Source: Erythrophleum ivorense
Taxonomy: Eukaryota; Streptophyta; Magnoliopsida; Fabales; Fabaceae
Length of the DNA stretch: 64,000 nt
Direction: 5' to 3'
Assembly: GCA_026724425.1 (NCBI GenBank)
Contig: JAIUCV010000019.1
Location: forward strand, 8,925,280-8,989,279
Positions 11,720 to 23,258 of this stretch are shown here, piece by piece. A program made the position numbers and the translations under genes. Every line of letters starts with the position of its first letter. Positions within the stretch are counted from its first letter, which is position 1. The notes under the pieces are model-generated. The model saw nothing but the letters and a program-made list of their open reading frames with translations. It was not told where the DNA came from and did no database searches.

Positions 11720-13943
11720 CTCTTCCCTTTTCAATGTTTAACCATATCTAGATGAGCTAAGTGGGTAAAGAAATGGAAGCCAACAACCTTGAAAACCAAG
11801 ATTTTGACAAAAACTTCGTTATTTAATCATTTTGTTGACATGTTGATGTCAAATGATGTAACCATATGATGTATATATTATGTAGATATTTGAGCACATT
11901 TAAATGTATGTAAATCTGATGTATGTACCCATTTTGAAACCATATGAATGAATATGTATGCTTTTGCCACCAAGGAACCCTTATGTGATATGATGTTCTT
12001 GTGAATGATAGCAAGTGGCATAATGAGAATTAGCTCCATAAGGATTTCGACCATTTGGCATGCTCCCTAGGCTGTGTTTGTGCTATGGGACGTGTCTAAG
12101 TGGCTATGGAACATTAAGAAAGTCTTTTGGTACCTTAAGAACCATTTTGAACTTCAAAAAGTGACAAAAACTTGAGCTAAACCACAAACTGACCAAATGG
12201 ACAAATTTTCTCATAAAATTTGACATGAATATAGGTCTCATCTAGAGTTTTTTCACAGAGTCAAAGAGCACTAATACAAGTCTCATCTAGAGCTTTTCAC
12301 AGAGTTAAAGAGAACTCAATTTAGAACTCTAGAGAATTTATTATGATTTTTCAAAATTAAAAAAATTCTGCTAAAATGGTAACAGCACTATTCATATGGT
12401 CAGTTTATATTTTTGTATCATATGTGGGCCAAATGATATCCAATGCTCATGAAATTTTACAAGCATAAACTAAACATTATAAAATTTATATAGCCATTAA
12501 GATCACCTCATTTGGAGCTCTACAAAGGGAGAATCAAATTTTTGAAGTTGCATAACAATACCAACAACACAGCTTGATCTTTAGTACTGTTCCATCAATT
12601 TCCACAAGGCTAATGCCAGTATATTGGTCTAGAATTATTTTTAGTCATTATTTAACATTTATAGCTTTCCAAAATGGTATGGTTTGCTTGATTTTTATTT
12701 TTTTAGAATTGGTTATAAATTTTCAAAATTTACACCAAAAAGTTGGACATGCCAACCCGAGAGCAAAGCTTGATTTTTTTTATATATGGCTTCATACCTG
12801 AAATATATAAGATGAATTATGATGTTTATGATTTGTATGGATATGTTATAGATAAAGAATGATATTGATGAGTTCATGTGATCCATGGAACATACGATGA
12901 ATTTTTAAAGCCTTACATAACATAATTTAATGCTATTAAACATATTGATTTTCTTGCAAAGTAAATGAAGCTAAGCATGGGTAAAGAGAAAGAAAGGCTA
13001 ATGAGTTATAGTATTACAATTAGTATCCACAATTATTTATGTAGGCTAATATACTCTCTAATACATAAACCTTTAAATTTTTGCATATTTTCCTATCTTA
13101 GATATATACCCTAAGTTTAGGCCTTTTAATCTAAGCTTCTATAATTCGAATTGGATTTAGAACTTACCTAATAGATCTTGAAGGAAGAAAATGGAAGTTT
13201 CAATTCACACTTCAAAGGTGCAATTCAAGGAACCCTTATTTTAAGGCTCATTCATGGCATATGTAAAGAAAGGAAGAGCTATAGTGAAAGTCCAAGTTTA
13301 AGCAACATGGGAGAAGAAGGAAGATGGGAGGAAGAAGAGAAGAGAAAACCAACCTACACCTAACGCTCCATGGATCATAGTCAATAAGGAAGGAAAAGGG
13401 AGGAAAAAAAAGCTGTTGTCATACACATAGATGGATGCTGGCTAGAGCTCACTGGAACGAATGATCCATAGCAATGGATGGGCAATAGATGGACAAGTAG
13501 TTAGACATTAAGGAAGATTGAAGCATTTAAGAAAATAGAGATGAGCTTTCTTCTTTTCTTTGAGAAGCTAAAGGCAACGTGAGATTGAGAACAAAAATGA
13601 AGAAAAAAACACGAAATAGATAAAGGAAAAGAGTGGAGGGATAATTTTAGTATATTTTTGCTAAAATTGCATTTTTTGTCTTCGAAAGGTTGGATATGCT
13701 TTAGTTAAGTACCAAAATTACTTTAAAAAGTCCCTAGAAAATTCTACTAACTCTATAATTACTTTAAAAATTATTTAGTCTTTATTTAATACCCCAAAAT
13801 AATTTACTTAATATAATAAACATTATTATTATTTCATTCTTCATTTTTTTTACTATGAAGGACCTAATTGAAAATTTTAAAATTTTTAGGTATCACGATT
13901 ATATATTGAAAATCAACTTAATTTGACACATTTAGTCTTAAAT

Positions 13944-13968
13944 ACACACACACACACACACACACACA
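13944..13968. repeat. (AC)n microsatellite
   Basis: An uninterrupted AC dinucleotide run of about 12 units in otherwise non-coding sequence between the solo LTR and the MULE. Confidence 0.9.
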
Positions 13969-14597
13969 TGAGATCAAAAGATAAAGCCCAATTAAAAAAT
14001 GATCCTTTTATCAAGATCCATTTTGTAAAATGGGTTGAACTTGGGATTTTGTTCAAGATTGGTCTAACACGAAATAGAATTATAAATATTTTTAATTATG
14101 TTTGTTATTATAACCTAATATATATTATTTTTAGTGTTACAATTATTTTTATATTTGTAAATACTATGTCTATTTAAATATAGAATGGTTCTCTCTTGTA
14201 ATGAAAAAGGAAAATTTGAGAAAAGAATAGAAAGTTTCCCAAAATTAGTGGAGGAAAACTCCATGAAAGAAATGCAAAATTATCCATCTCATATAGATAA
14301 CTTTTTTTGTGTATTAGAATTCATGATGAAATAAATACATTATCAAAGCCTTTCATTTTTGTCTCCCATTTTCTTTCAACTTAGAATTTGGGTGAGGTGG
14401 GGCTTTTACTATTTCTTACTCAGGTTAAGCTTGAGGCAATAAAAGAAGAACAAAATCAAGCTGGACTTAAGTCCAACTCCAATCCTAAGGATAATATACA
14501 TATAAAGACCCAGTTTGGTTTTCGATAAGCCTAACCAATAATTAAGTCTAATAGTGACATAAAATAAAATGGACAAAACAAACAATATTCATTTTAC

Positions 14598-14910
14598 GAC
14601 TTTTTGACTTGTATATATATATATATATAACTATTAACTTCAACCCTCAATTGCCAAAATGTTTTTTTAAAATACTTAATATATTTTTTAATTTTTTTAA
14701 GGGGTCACAGCATCTCTTTTGCCGAGACCCCTTGAAATATATATATATATATATATTTATTTATTTATTTATTTATTTTAAAACATGAGTCACAGTTAAT
14801 CCATGCCAATGGCATATGGGTTGCCCTGAGCCATATGTTTTTTATTTTATTTTTATAAATTATAAATGGGTCACAACATATGGTATACTGTAAGCCATTT
14901 GTTTATTTCA
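14598..14910 (+). repeat. Left terminal inverted repeat of the MULE, with hairpin modules
   Basis: It starts GACTTTTTGACTT and contains a (TA)n run (14611-14629) and the phrase TTGCCAAAAT. About 100 bp in, it has a self-complementary module at 14699-14733 (AAGGGGTC...GACCCCTT around CAGCATCTC). Further modules are at about 14784-14840 (CATATGG...CCATATG) and 14865-14905 (GGGTCACAACATATGG). An (AT)n and (TTTA)n tract separates the modules. The first module matches the right-end module in inverted orientation. Confidence 0.8.
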
Positions 14911-15239
14911 AATTTTAATTTTTTTAGAAAACATTAAATTTAAATTTTTAATATTTGTAAAAAAAATATATTCTTTTCTTTTTAATATATTTTTAGGTTT
15001 TATTAAATTTGTGCTTATATAAAATTAAAAAACATAATTTTTTTGTAATGTTTATATTTTTATTAAAAGAAAACTAATAAAAGAATAATATAAAATTATA
15101 AATAAGTAGAAAATGTAAAAAAAATATATGGAGAATAAAATTGAAATAAAATTTACAAATATACAAAAATAAGATATAAATATTAAAATAGAAAATAAAC
15201 TTATCATTTTAATCAATATATCTCCTAGTCTCACATCAG

Positions 15240-17545
15240 GGCTTCATTTTCAGCTGTTGTGGACGGCGCTACAATAGCTCCTCTTCTTCTTCTTCTTCTT
15301 TATCATCATCATTAGATGATAATTATTAATATTACGAGTTGGCTGAGGGAATTGAACAAATGGAATAAGTTGATTAAGAGTGAAAAACGCCTATTGAAAA
15401 TATGATCCCCATTGTTTAGAAGATGTACCAGCATATTCTACGCTGAATGCAAATGGATTGGAGAATAGAGTGATGAAGGGCACACCACTAGCTTGCATGG
15501 TTTAGGGTGGTGGGGTGGAAAAGTACGACTAAGAAGCTGATGGTGTGAATAAAGATGAACTAGTATTAGTAAAATCTGTGAATGATGTACCGGGAGTAAA
15601 AGAAGAAGGACCAACACCCTTAAAATCTAAAAAAGATCCACTCGATGCCAAGGATGGTGCAAAAGAAAAAGGACTAGCACCCGCATCATTAGCGAACGAT
15701 GCAAAAGTGGAAAGACCTGGACCCTTAGTGTTTCCATAGACTGGTACTAAGGTGTAATAGGATGATGAGGCATCTGTCTGACATCTACTACTATGTGCAG
15801 TATTTACTAATGGCTCTCTAATAGATATAAAATCATGTCTCCACTCTCCTAGGGGAGTTTCTAACTCTAGTAGCCTTTACAAATGAGGAGCGGGTAGATC
15901 AGGTTGAGAGACCATCATCTCCCGATGTTCACATAGGGCTTGCAACATTGTCTTAATATCTCCACTTACCACTTACCCTATCTCTGAATCTCGCATAATC
16001 AAGCATTAATAATGGCAAGCCTATATAAGTTGTCCAATAAATCAGCCTATGGAAAAAAAATTAGATTAGCAATTATGTGGTTAGATGAAGTACACAAGTA
16101 TACAGAATAAAATTAAATACAAGCATAAAGAACCTTACCATGAAACCTTGAGAGCCACTCACTGGATGGATCTACCATCGCGTATATTGCCAATACCAAC
16201 ACGTGTAATCAGAAGAACGATCTAAAAGAAATATCTCCATATTTGCTTGGGCGACAATCTATTGCCATGCATTCCATGCAGTAATAAATACAATGTGCTC
16301 ACAACGCCAATCTTTATGTATTTTTCCTCTCAATTGAAGAATATGCAAAGACCCCACATTAAACGATATTTGGTGGATATGTTGCTATCGACCAAACTAG
16401 TGGAGGACATGGTCTACATGGTGAAACTCAACGATCCAAAAGCAAACAATAGGAACAGATGCATACCATATATCTAGAGATGCTAAACAATAGTCAAGAA
16501 TTAATTGTCGGATACTCGAAAGGTCATATGGTTGCCAGATAAATTTATTATCCTTCATTTGATTCAACAATATCCTATAAGTTCGCAAGGCTTTTATGGT
16601 CAGATGAATATAATGGGAAACACATCTTCATCTGAAACCCAGTGATGAACTCAAGGGGTATATCTCTATCTGAGGGTTTGGCTGAGAGGGTGGTGGTGGA
16701 GTCAGTCACAGAAAACAATCTGATATGTAATAATGTCAGACAACCACTAATATTCACCTTATTATAATTTGTTGCACTGCACATTTCTTTGTATAAGTGT
16801 GTCAAAACTATTGATCCCCAACTATAATGACCAATCTTATCAAAATTGGCAAGAAATGGCAAATACATCATCATGACTCTGTGGTTAGTCCAATTTGGCA
16901 TCAGGTATCTCCCAATCAATCTCATAATATATGCCCTAGTAAATTGCTATATAGTCACATTGTCGACATCATCTGAAAGGGTCTAAATATTTGGGTAAGT
17001 CATAGGACACTGAGCCACTATCCATCCATTATCTCTAGGGGTGGAGTCACACCAAGTAACTGCTGGTACATGATCATCCAATTGTAATTTGTGTAACCCG
17101 AAATTACCTGTCTCGTGCATGGTAGCCCAAATTGGATAGCAACATCTTATAGGATGATTACTGCCTCCTCCTAGTCAAATGGAAAGTATGTGTTTCTAGC
17201 TGCCATCTCTCCACAAAAGCTGAAACTAATGCTGCATTAAAGTCAAAATGGCTAAGTCGGGATACCCTATAAAAATTAACCTTGATCATGTAGGGAACAA
17301 TGGTAAGTGGAGGATCGAAAATGTGATCCTCCTGTGCTACTCATCATATACATAGAATGCAACCAGCCTATAAGATGCATTTATAATATTAACACATAAT
17401 ACTTTATAATCAGTCAAATAAAATAACTTTAATTATGTTATCTTACCTGCCCCCGCCATAGAGCCTATGACACATGACGAGTCTATGAGTATAGAAGTGA
17501 GTCATCCTCAAGCCCTGGATCCACAATGTTAGGATGGCCAGCCAT
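15240..17545 (-). pseudogene. Plant mobile domain (PMD, MAIN-like) protein gene of the MULE, broken
   Basis: A likely first exon starts at the ATG at 17543-17545 (DPGLEDDSLL, the usual PMD opening), but it contains two in-frame TAG codons. It ends at a GTAAG donor (17445-17449). The next exon, from about 17370 downwards, gives PMD hallmarks in order: VERWQLETHTFH (17179-17220), then further on RLIGRYLMPNWTNHRVMMMY and YSWGSIVLTHLYKEMC (16575-16925), and then FIWQPY and VPIVCFWIVEFH (16397-16588). A low-complexity Ser/Pro/Gly tail follows around 15550-15740. Stops and frameshifts separate these blocks. Cellular PMD proteins (MAIN, MAIL1) act in the nucleus on transposon silencing and genome stability. 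The role in MULEs is unknown. Confidence 0.85.
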
Positions 17546-17851
17546 AACACTGTTACAGTATTAGAGTTAGCATTAAAAAAATCACTTTTAAATTTATATA
17601 GCTATGAGGTACCTTTGTATGAGGGAACTATAAATCTAGTCTGAGAAAAATGGCAACTGTTAAAATCTTGAATTATGGGAACTATAAATGTTATATAAGG
17701 GAACTACAAATCCAATTTTTTAAAAAATAGAATCATGTTACAAAAAAAATTCATTGATGGAAACAACCATGAAGTTACAGTGAAATTATGTTAATTAAGT
17801 AAAATACATGATAAAATAAACTATATCAACATCCACTCGCTCATCAAGATG

Positions 17852-20000
17852 GCAGGTTGCTTAGTTGTGGCCAATTTGTCTACACAAAACACATCGTTAC
17901 TATTCTCTTGGCATTTTCTGTCAATCCATCTCATTTCAAATTCTAGAAAACTTCGGCTTACCTCTTTGGTGAATCATAGTAGAATCAGGCACTAGCTGTG
18001 TACCTACAATTTGTGGCCAATATAATTCCCTTATTATCGACTGAAACTCTATCTTATATGCATTGATGATGGTGTTCAATTAGAAAAGTTGGTCCAGGTA
18101 TTGGAGCGGATCAATGGAGATTGTGGCACATGCAGCAAATATATATATTAGCATGGATACTTTTAAATTTAAAACTTACTATCGTCACAGGTACAATGAG
18201 ACAAGCTTATCTTACAACACTGACTATATTGATTGTTCATCAAATTGTATGGTTCTTCAACCTCGAATTCTGATACTTGCCTGTCAAACCTACGTATAGT
18301 TAAGGCAGATGCACGCTGTATCAATACTAATAGTTTTTTCATCATATCTTCTAGGAAAATAGCACCAACCTCAAGCTGTGTGGTGATTATTTGCTCATAC
18401 TCCACCCAATATCTGTTCAACTATACATAGTTGCTTTTGCCAATCCGCTGATTGGTAAGAACCTGGCCCCCTTTAATATACTGTTAATACATTCAGCCAA
18501 ATTTGTAGTCATGTGCCCTCAACATTGGCCTCTAACATCGTACCCACGATGCTATTAGGAATACCCTCGATCCAGTTTGTAGCTTCCACATGGAGTTGAC
18601 GTAATTGAGCCAATTATTCATCCACTTGATGCCGCTTATGCAAGTAACTTGCATCAATAATTATTTATTAATAAATATTTTGATACAACATCCATCAAGT
18701 CATTATATAGGATCAATAAAACATATTAATATTGATGAACTTCTTTTTCAGCCACTTACTTCTAAACGTTATGTTTAGGTTATTTGCAATATGTCTTAAA
18801 CAAAATACATGATATGCATGTGGTGGTTGCCACCCAATTTCTAAATTAGAGATAGCAACCAAAATTTCAGGATGTTTATCAGAAATTAAGCAGATCCCCA
18901 CTTTATTTGGTAGTACTCGATGTCAAAGTAAAAAAAGAAACCTCGCCCATGACTTGTGCGTTTCACCATTGACAACTACAAATGCTAGAGGTATAACTTT
19001 GTTAGCTCCATCTTGTGGATTTACAATAAGCACAATCCCCTTGCACTTTTTATATAAAAAGGTTTCATCAATTTTGGGCCATTGGTTTCAGGTGATCAAA
19101 CGCATCAATATATGGCTTAAAGGTCCAAAAAACTCGACAAAACATTACTAAAGGTTCTACAGCTGAGCTGTTCTGTAGGCACTCTTTATGAATAAACTTA
19201 TAATATGACCTTAACATAAAGTGGTCTACTATGGCCAACCATTTTGACAAAAAAGTATATAATCATTCCTAATTTTCAAATACAATACCAATTGCTCAAT
19301 ACTTTGTTGTCTATGCTTTTTGGTATGACATAATGTAGCCAAATATGTTATGCACCCTTTCAATAATTTGCCTAATGGAGATGGATGGATTCTCAGTCAC
19401 CATTGACACAATGTATGATGAGATTACATCAGACTCAAGCTTTGAATGATCTTACGACAATGATGGAAAAATACGTGTGTGGGCCATTATATCTTGTTAT
19501 TTTTCAATGCTTGTCCCTGTCATCTTGGCTTGTTCTAACTCTCCAATTATACCAACCACTATATTTTGAATAGTGATATTCTTCGTACTTCTCTAACGAG
19601 GAATGCACCCTAAAGGTGTAGGGTTTACAAATAAAGTATATCTTCACTGTATGGTATATGGACTATTTATCTTAAAATCTCATGCCAATATATAAATTTT
19701 AACTATTATTCAAATCAATGTTCTCAACCATCTTAGGGATCTCGATGGAATTCCCATCATTCAAATTAAATTGTGAAAGCATGGCATATGCTCGGTCCAC
19801 ATAATGAGCCAATGAAGTAACCCCTACCTTATCAACATTGTCTCTCTCAGAATCATCATCTCTACGGTCATTTACATTAGGCAAAGCATCATATTCATCA
19901 TCTCCTTCAAAGTCGTCTATTATATCCTCCGCCTTATTTGGGGGTGACAAAAGACTCATATTGAAATTAGGCTGATACAACAAGCTTGGCAAGTATGTGA
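17852..20000 (-). pseudogene. MuDR-type (MULE) transposase gene, broken
   Basis: Minus-strand blocks follow family order. There is an acidic N-terminal segment (19699-19992) and a zinc-binding/N-terminal stretch with DHSKLESDVIS (about 19430-19460). The DDE core follows: IDETFLY (first Asp at 19067-19069), LISDKHPEIL (second Asp about 18878-18880), PHAYHVFCLRHIA (about 18775-18815) and MTTNLAECINS (18483-18515). A SWIM-like region contains RQVSEFEVEEP and CTC (18169-18330). Last is a CX2CX4HX4C knuckle, CVLCRQIGH, at 17852-17893, containing one stop. Several frameshifts and stops make it inactive. It would have cut and moved the element by binding the terminal repeats. Confidence 0.87.
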
Positions 20001-20883
20001 AGTCGATGGCAGACTAAGAAGCATATTATACATTATATAGATTTAAAAATTATATATAATGATTTTTTTATTAAGTTTGATGGCCAACAAGTTAACAAAA
20101 AATTTTATTTCCAACATATAGAAATATAAATACAACTTATCCTAAAAACAACAAAATAATGTAATAAACCAAAATTCTAAATAATTATAGATATATGTAT
20201 TCAAATTATTTTTTTCAACTAAATGCCAGCAAATAAACAATATAAACTCAACACCTTAATTATATACACATGAAGATAATACATTATCTCAAAATTTGTT
20301 TCTTACCTCTAAAAAATTATTAACCTACCAACAATATTGATATGCAATTTATTACACCTTTTTTCTTTCGTTGAATCACAAAATGATTTTTTTCCTAAAT
20401 ATGCAAAAATTATTATATATAAAAAAATATAAACTAAATATATGAAGATACTAAATATATTCACCAATATTAAAATATTAAATAAAATTTAAATAAAAAA
20501 TAGATATACTTTTTTTTCTTAATATCATATATTAAACAAAAAATTACTACAAGAAACTTTATAGTTTTTTTCCTATCTTACTATACTTCAACTTAATAGC
20601 CATACTTAAAAATACTTAAAAACTTTGTAAGGATATGAAACTTTGAACGTTTCAAATTTATTTTTTCGTTTGTTAAGATATATACTAGGAGTTTTTCGAA
20701 AAGGAAGTAGAGAAAAGAGGTGGCTTGATAAATGCAAGAAAATATGATGAAGGCAAAAATAGAAAGTGAGGAATGAGAGAGTCATCACTTCCTTTTATAA
20801 TGTAAAAGGAAGTGGGGGAGAGGGAGCGGGAGGGAGGAAGGGGAAAAGGCTTACTAAGGCCGAGAGTTGCAGTAACTTGGTGA

Positions 20884-21104
20884 CCTGTGACTCTTTAAAA
20901 ATTAAAAAAAAAATATTTATAAGGGTTGCATCACATGTGATGCCACAAATCTTAATTTTTTTTAAAAAAATATATTAAAGGGTTGCGGTAGAAGGGATGC
21001 TGCGACCCTTTAAATAAAAAAAAAGTATATACGAAAATGATTTTGGCAGCTAAGCTTTTTAGTTATTATTTTTTTTTTTTTTTGCATATTGAAGTCAAAA
21101 AGCC
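20884..21104 (-). repeat. Right terminal inverted repeat of the MULE, with hairpin modules
   Basis: Read inward on the minus strand: GGCTTTTTGACTT, a poly-A tract, GCCAAAATCATTTT, then a self-complementary module at 20978-21011 (AAGGGTCGCAGCAT...). This module lies 93 bp from the end and aligns with the left module, which is 101 bp from its end. A second module contains the perfect 16-bp palindrome GCATCACATGTGATGC at 20928-20943. Confidence 0.8.
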
Positions 21105-21114
21105 TTCATTTTAC

Positions 21115-22860
21115 TCTGGAATAACTTATGAAATATATAACCAATTAATAAGATTTTCCTTACAAGTTTATATGTCTACACACACACAAATACTATATAT
21201 AATAGGGATTGTTAATCTCCTTTTAAAGTTGTGAAAGTTAGCAACCTTCATATATATTTAATGGATTTAAATATCCTTATTTTTTTCACTAAAAGACAAA
21301 AATATGTATAAAATTATTCAAATCATTTTCTTGTAAAAATATAACTAATATAAGAGTATATAAGTTATTTTTTCATGTCCACTAAATGCATGATTATAAG
21401 GAATATGGTTCAAATAACCATATGCTTTTTTGTCGTTTAGTAAAAAGGTGAGGACTTATTAATGGAAAATACGAATGTAAAAATCATTAACCTTCACAAC
21501 ACTAATGAAAAAAATTAGCAATCCTTGTATATATAAATTATAAAAATTAAAACAGCAACCATAGGAGAGGTAGAACATGCCAATTTTTTATTAGAACATT
21601 CATATAGTTCCCAAGAGCAATCTTAATTCTTTATAGCTCAAAGGCATCCCAAACACTCAAACAAGCATTTATTCATACATTTGCCTCACTGTTGTTCATT
21701 ACTTATGTATAATTTAGATTTGAATAAATTACGTATACCTTTCATAAGTTTTGTTAAAATTATACACATCATCCTTCTATTTTCAAAACATACAATAAAA
21801 ATTATTTTATACTTTAGTCTAATTTTAAATTTTTTAACTTAAATTTTTAATTTTTTAACCAGAATTCTTTCCATTTAAAATTAAGAAAAATTAAGTGGAG
21901 AGTATATTGGTCAAAAAATTTAAATTTGAGCTAAAATATAAGTTAATTGTTTTTCAAGAGAGGACTATATAATTTCAATAAAATTAAAAAAAAGCCCACA
22001 AAACTTACTTTTTAAATTTATATAGGTCTCTTTGGTGAAATTAAATTTGAGTGTGGATTCCATTAATTTAGGGGCTAAATTAAAGGAATACATTCATGAG
22101 GGAGAAAGAGTGGACTTTTTTGGTGGGTCCCACACACTCTCTTCTTTTCTTTTTCTCTCTCATAAATTTATCACCACAATTTGTCCCTTAAATTGAAAAG
22201 ATCTATTTTGAAGAAACATAAACATGAGTAAGGATCTCTCAAATTATTGCCTTGTCAATTATAAGAAAGAAGGGGAGAGAGAGAGCGAGAGAGAGAGAGA
22301 GAGAGTATGTAACACAAAGAATACAAATATATATGAGGTCTATTTTTTTTTTCAATTACCTTTCTTTTTAATATTATCTCTTTTTCACCCTAAAAACATT
22401 TTACAAGTTTCACCAAAGAACACAATTCTTTTTTTTCTTTTTTAATTTTTTTAACTTTTAGTTGTGAAGGAAAAACATCTTCAAATATTATTCTATTTTT
22501 ATGATAATCAATGCACCAGCATATGAAAATGATTATTATTTCTCATAAATGTTTTCTATTAACTAAAGTATTTTTTTGGGTCCATTTACATCAATGGTAA
22601 TTATTTTTGTTATAATATTTTTTAATACCATAACATATATATATTAATTCTTTAAAAAATATTATGATACTGAATTATAAAAATCATATCCCCAAACTGA
22701 CCTCCTTCTGATGTTTTTAAGGAGTTCACTTATCAAAGAAGAATTATAAAAGTCACATTTATCTACAAAATTATATTAATATTAAAAAGTTATAATCCTG
22801 TGATATTTTAATTGAAAATCTTCATATCTAAAATATAAAACCGCGTCAGTTTTTATGGAA
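21115..22860. other. Non-coding AT-rich stretch with one probable MITE
   Basis: No gene is visible. About 21723-21998 resembles the AT-rich palindromic MITE family at 38411-38665 and 39428-39826: it starts with a taaattacgtata-like end and has a central ttaaattttttaac...gttaaaaaattt-like fold. A (GA)n run lies at about 22277-22306. The rest is AT-rich sequence with poly-T tracts. Confidence 0.5.
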
Positions 22861-23258
22861 ATCTAATTGCCATGCCACCACCTCCACCTACTTCCGATTT
22901 AACTTCTTTTTGCCTTGTAACTACGGTTGCAAATTCCGATGGCGGACGTGTACAACGGATAAATACAAACAGCCAAAAAATTTTCAAGACAAAATCGTGT
23001 GAAATTCAATCCCAAGTTGTGGTATACAAAGCTTCTCATCCTTTTCCTTCCCCAAATCAAAAATTTCTACCACACAATTTCCAATTCATCATCTCTCTCT
23101 CTCATTTTTATTTGGAATTGTTTCTTCGATTTCAAGCCGCCATGTGTTTGGTTGGTTGAGGCATTGTATTTGTACAGGATCAATTTTAGCTTTCTTGGTT
23201 TTCTATGCGATGAATTATGTAAATGAAGTTGCGCTTGTCGACCCCATTTGTGTAGCAG

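Larger units (their letters stand above)
9536..13018 (+). mobile_element. Solo LTR of a long-LTR family (copy A), 3.48 kb
   Basis: It is flanked by a perfect 5-bp target duplication attag (9531-9535 and 13019-13023). It begins TATAACATTCG (expected TGTAAC, second base mutated) and ends AGTATTACA. The termini and interior match the copies at 54433-61214 and 56671-59638. Shared blocks include a gggttctcagag phrase near 9798-9810, the AAAAGTCCC tandem block at 11391-11550, a hairpin at 11701-11719, and a block near 12400-12600 that aligns with the last third of the other copies. There is no coding capacity. Size, TG...CA-type ends and 5-bp duplication fit a solo LTR of a large retrotransposon, left by LTR-LTR recombination. 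Confidence 0.8.
7997..13897 (-). mobile_element. Probable old solo LTR, interrupted by a younger solo LTR
   Basis: The plus strand starts TGTCATGACT at 7997 and ends GGTATCACG at 13897, and both sides carry attat (7992-7996 and 13898-13902). That is a perfect 5-bp target duplication if the final CA has mutated to CG. On the minus strand it would begin CGTGATACC (from TG...) and end GTCATGACA. The last 27 bases form a hairpin (AGTCATGA pairing with TCATGACT at 7998-8024). Without the nested copy (9536-13023) it is about 2.4 kb with no coding capacity. Its type is unknown. Confidence is moderate because one terminus is off-consensus and the short duplication was found by inspection. Confidence 0.5.
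14598..21104 (-). mobile_element. Mutator-like element (MULE) carrying transposase and plant mobile domain genes
   Basis: The ends are GACTTTTTGACTT at 14598 and, inverted at 21104, GGCTTTTTGACTT. They are flanked by a perfect 10-bp direct duplication TTCATTTTAC (14588-14597 and 21105-21114), within the usual 9-11 bp of Mutator insertions. The inverted-repeat similarity continues inward for over 100 bp on each side. The interior has two decayed genes on the minus strand: a MuDR-type transposase (about 20000-17850) and a PMD protein (17545-15240). At 6.5 kb it has the layout of an autonomous element that has lost function through stops and frameshifts. PMD is known to be associated with plant transposons; this copy shows both genes within one pair of ends. 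Confidence 0.88.

Noticed and set aside
15545..15739. Plus-strand open frame rich in Lys/Asp/Pro
   Set aside because: It is antisense to the low-complexity tail of the PMD gene, which reads sensibly on the minus strand.
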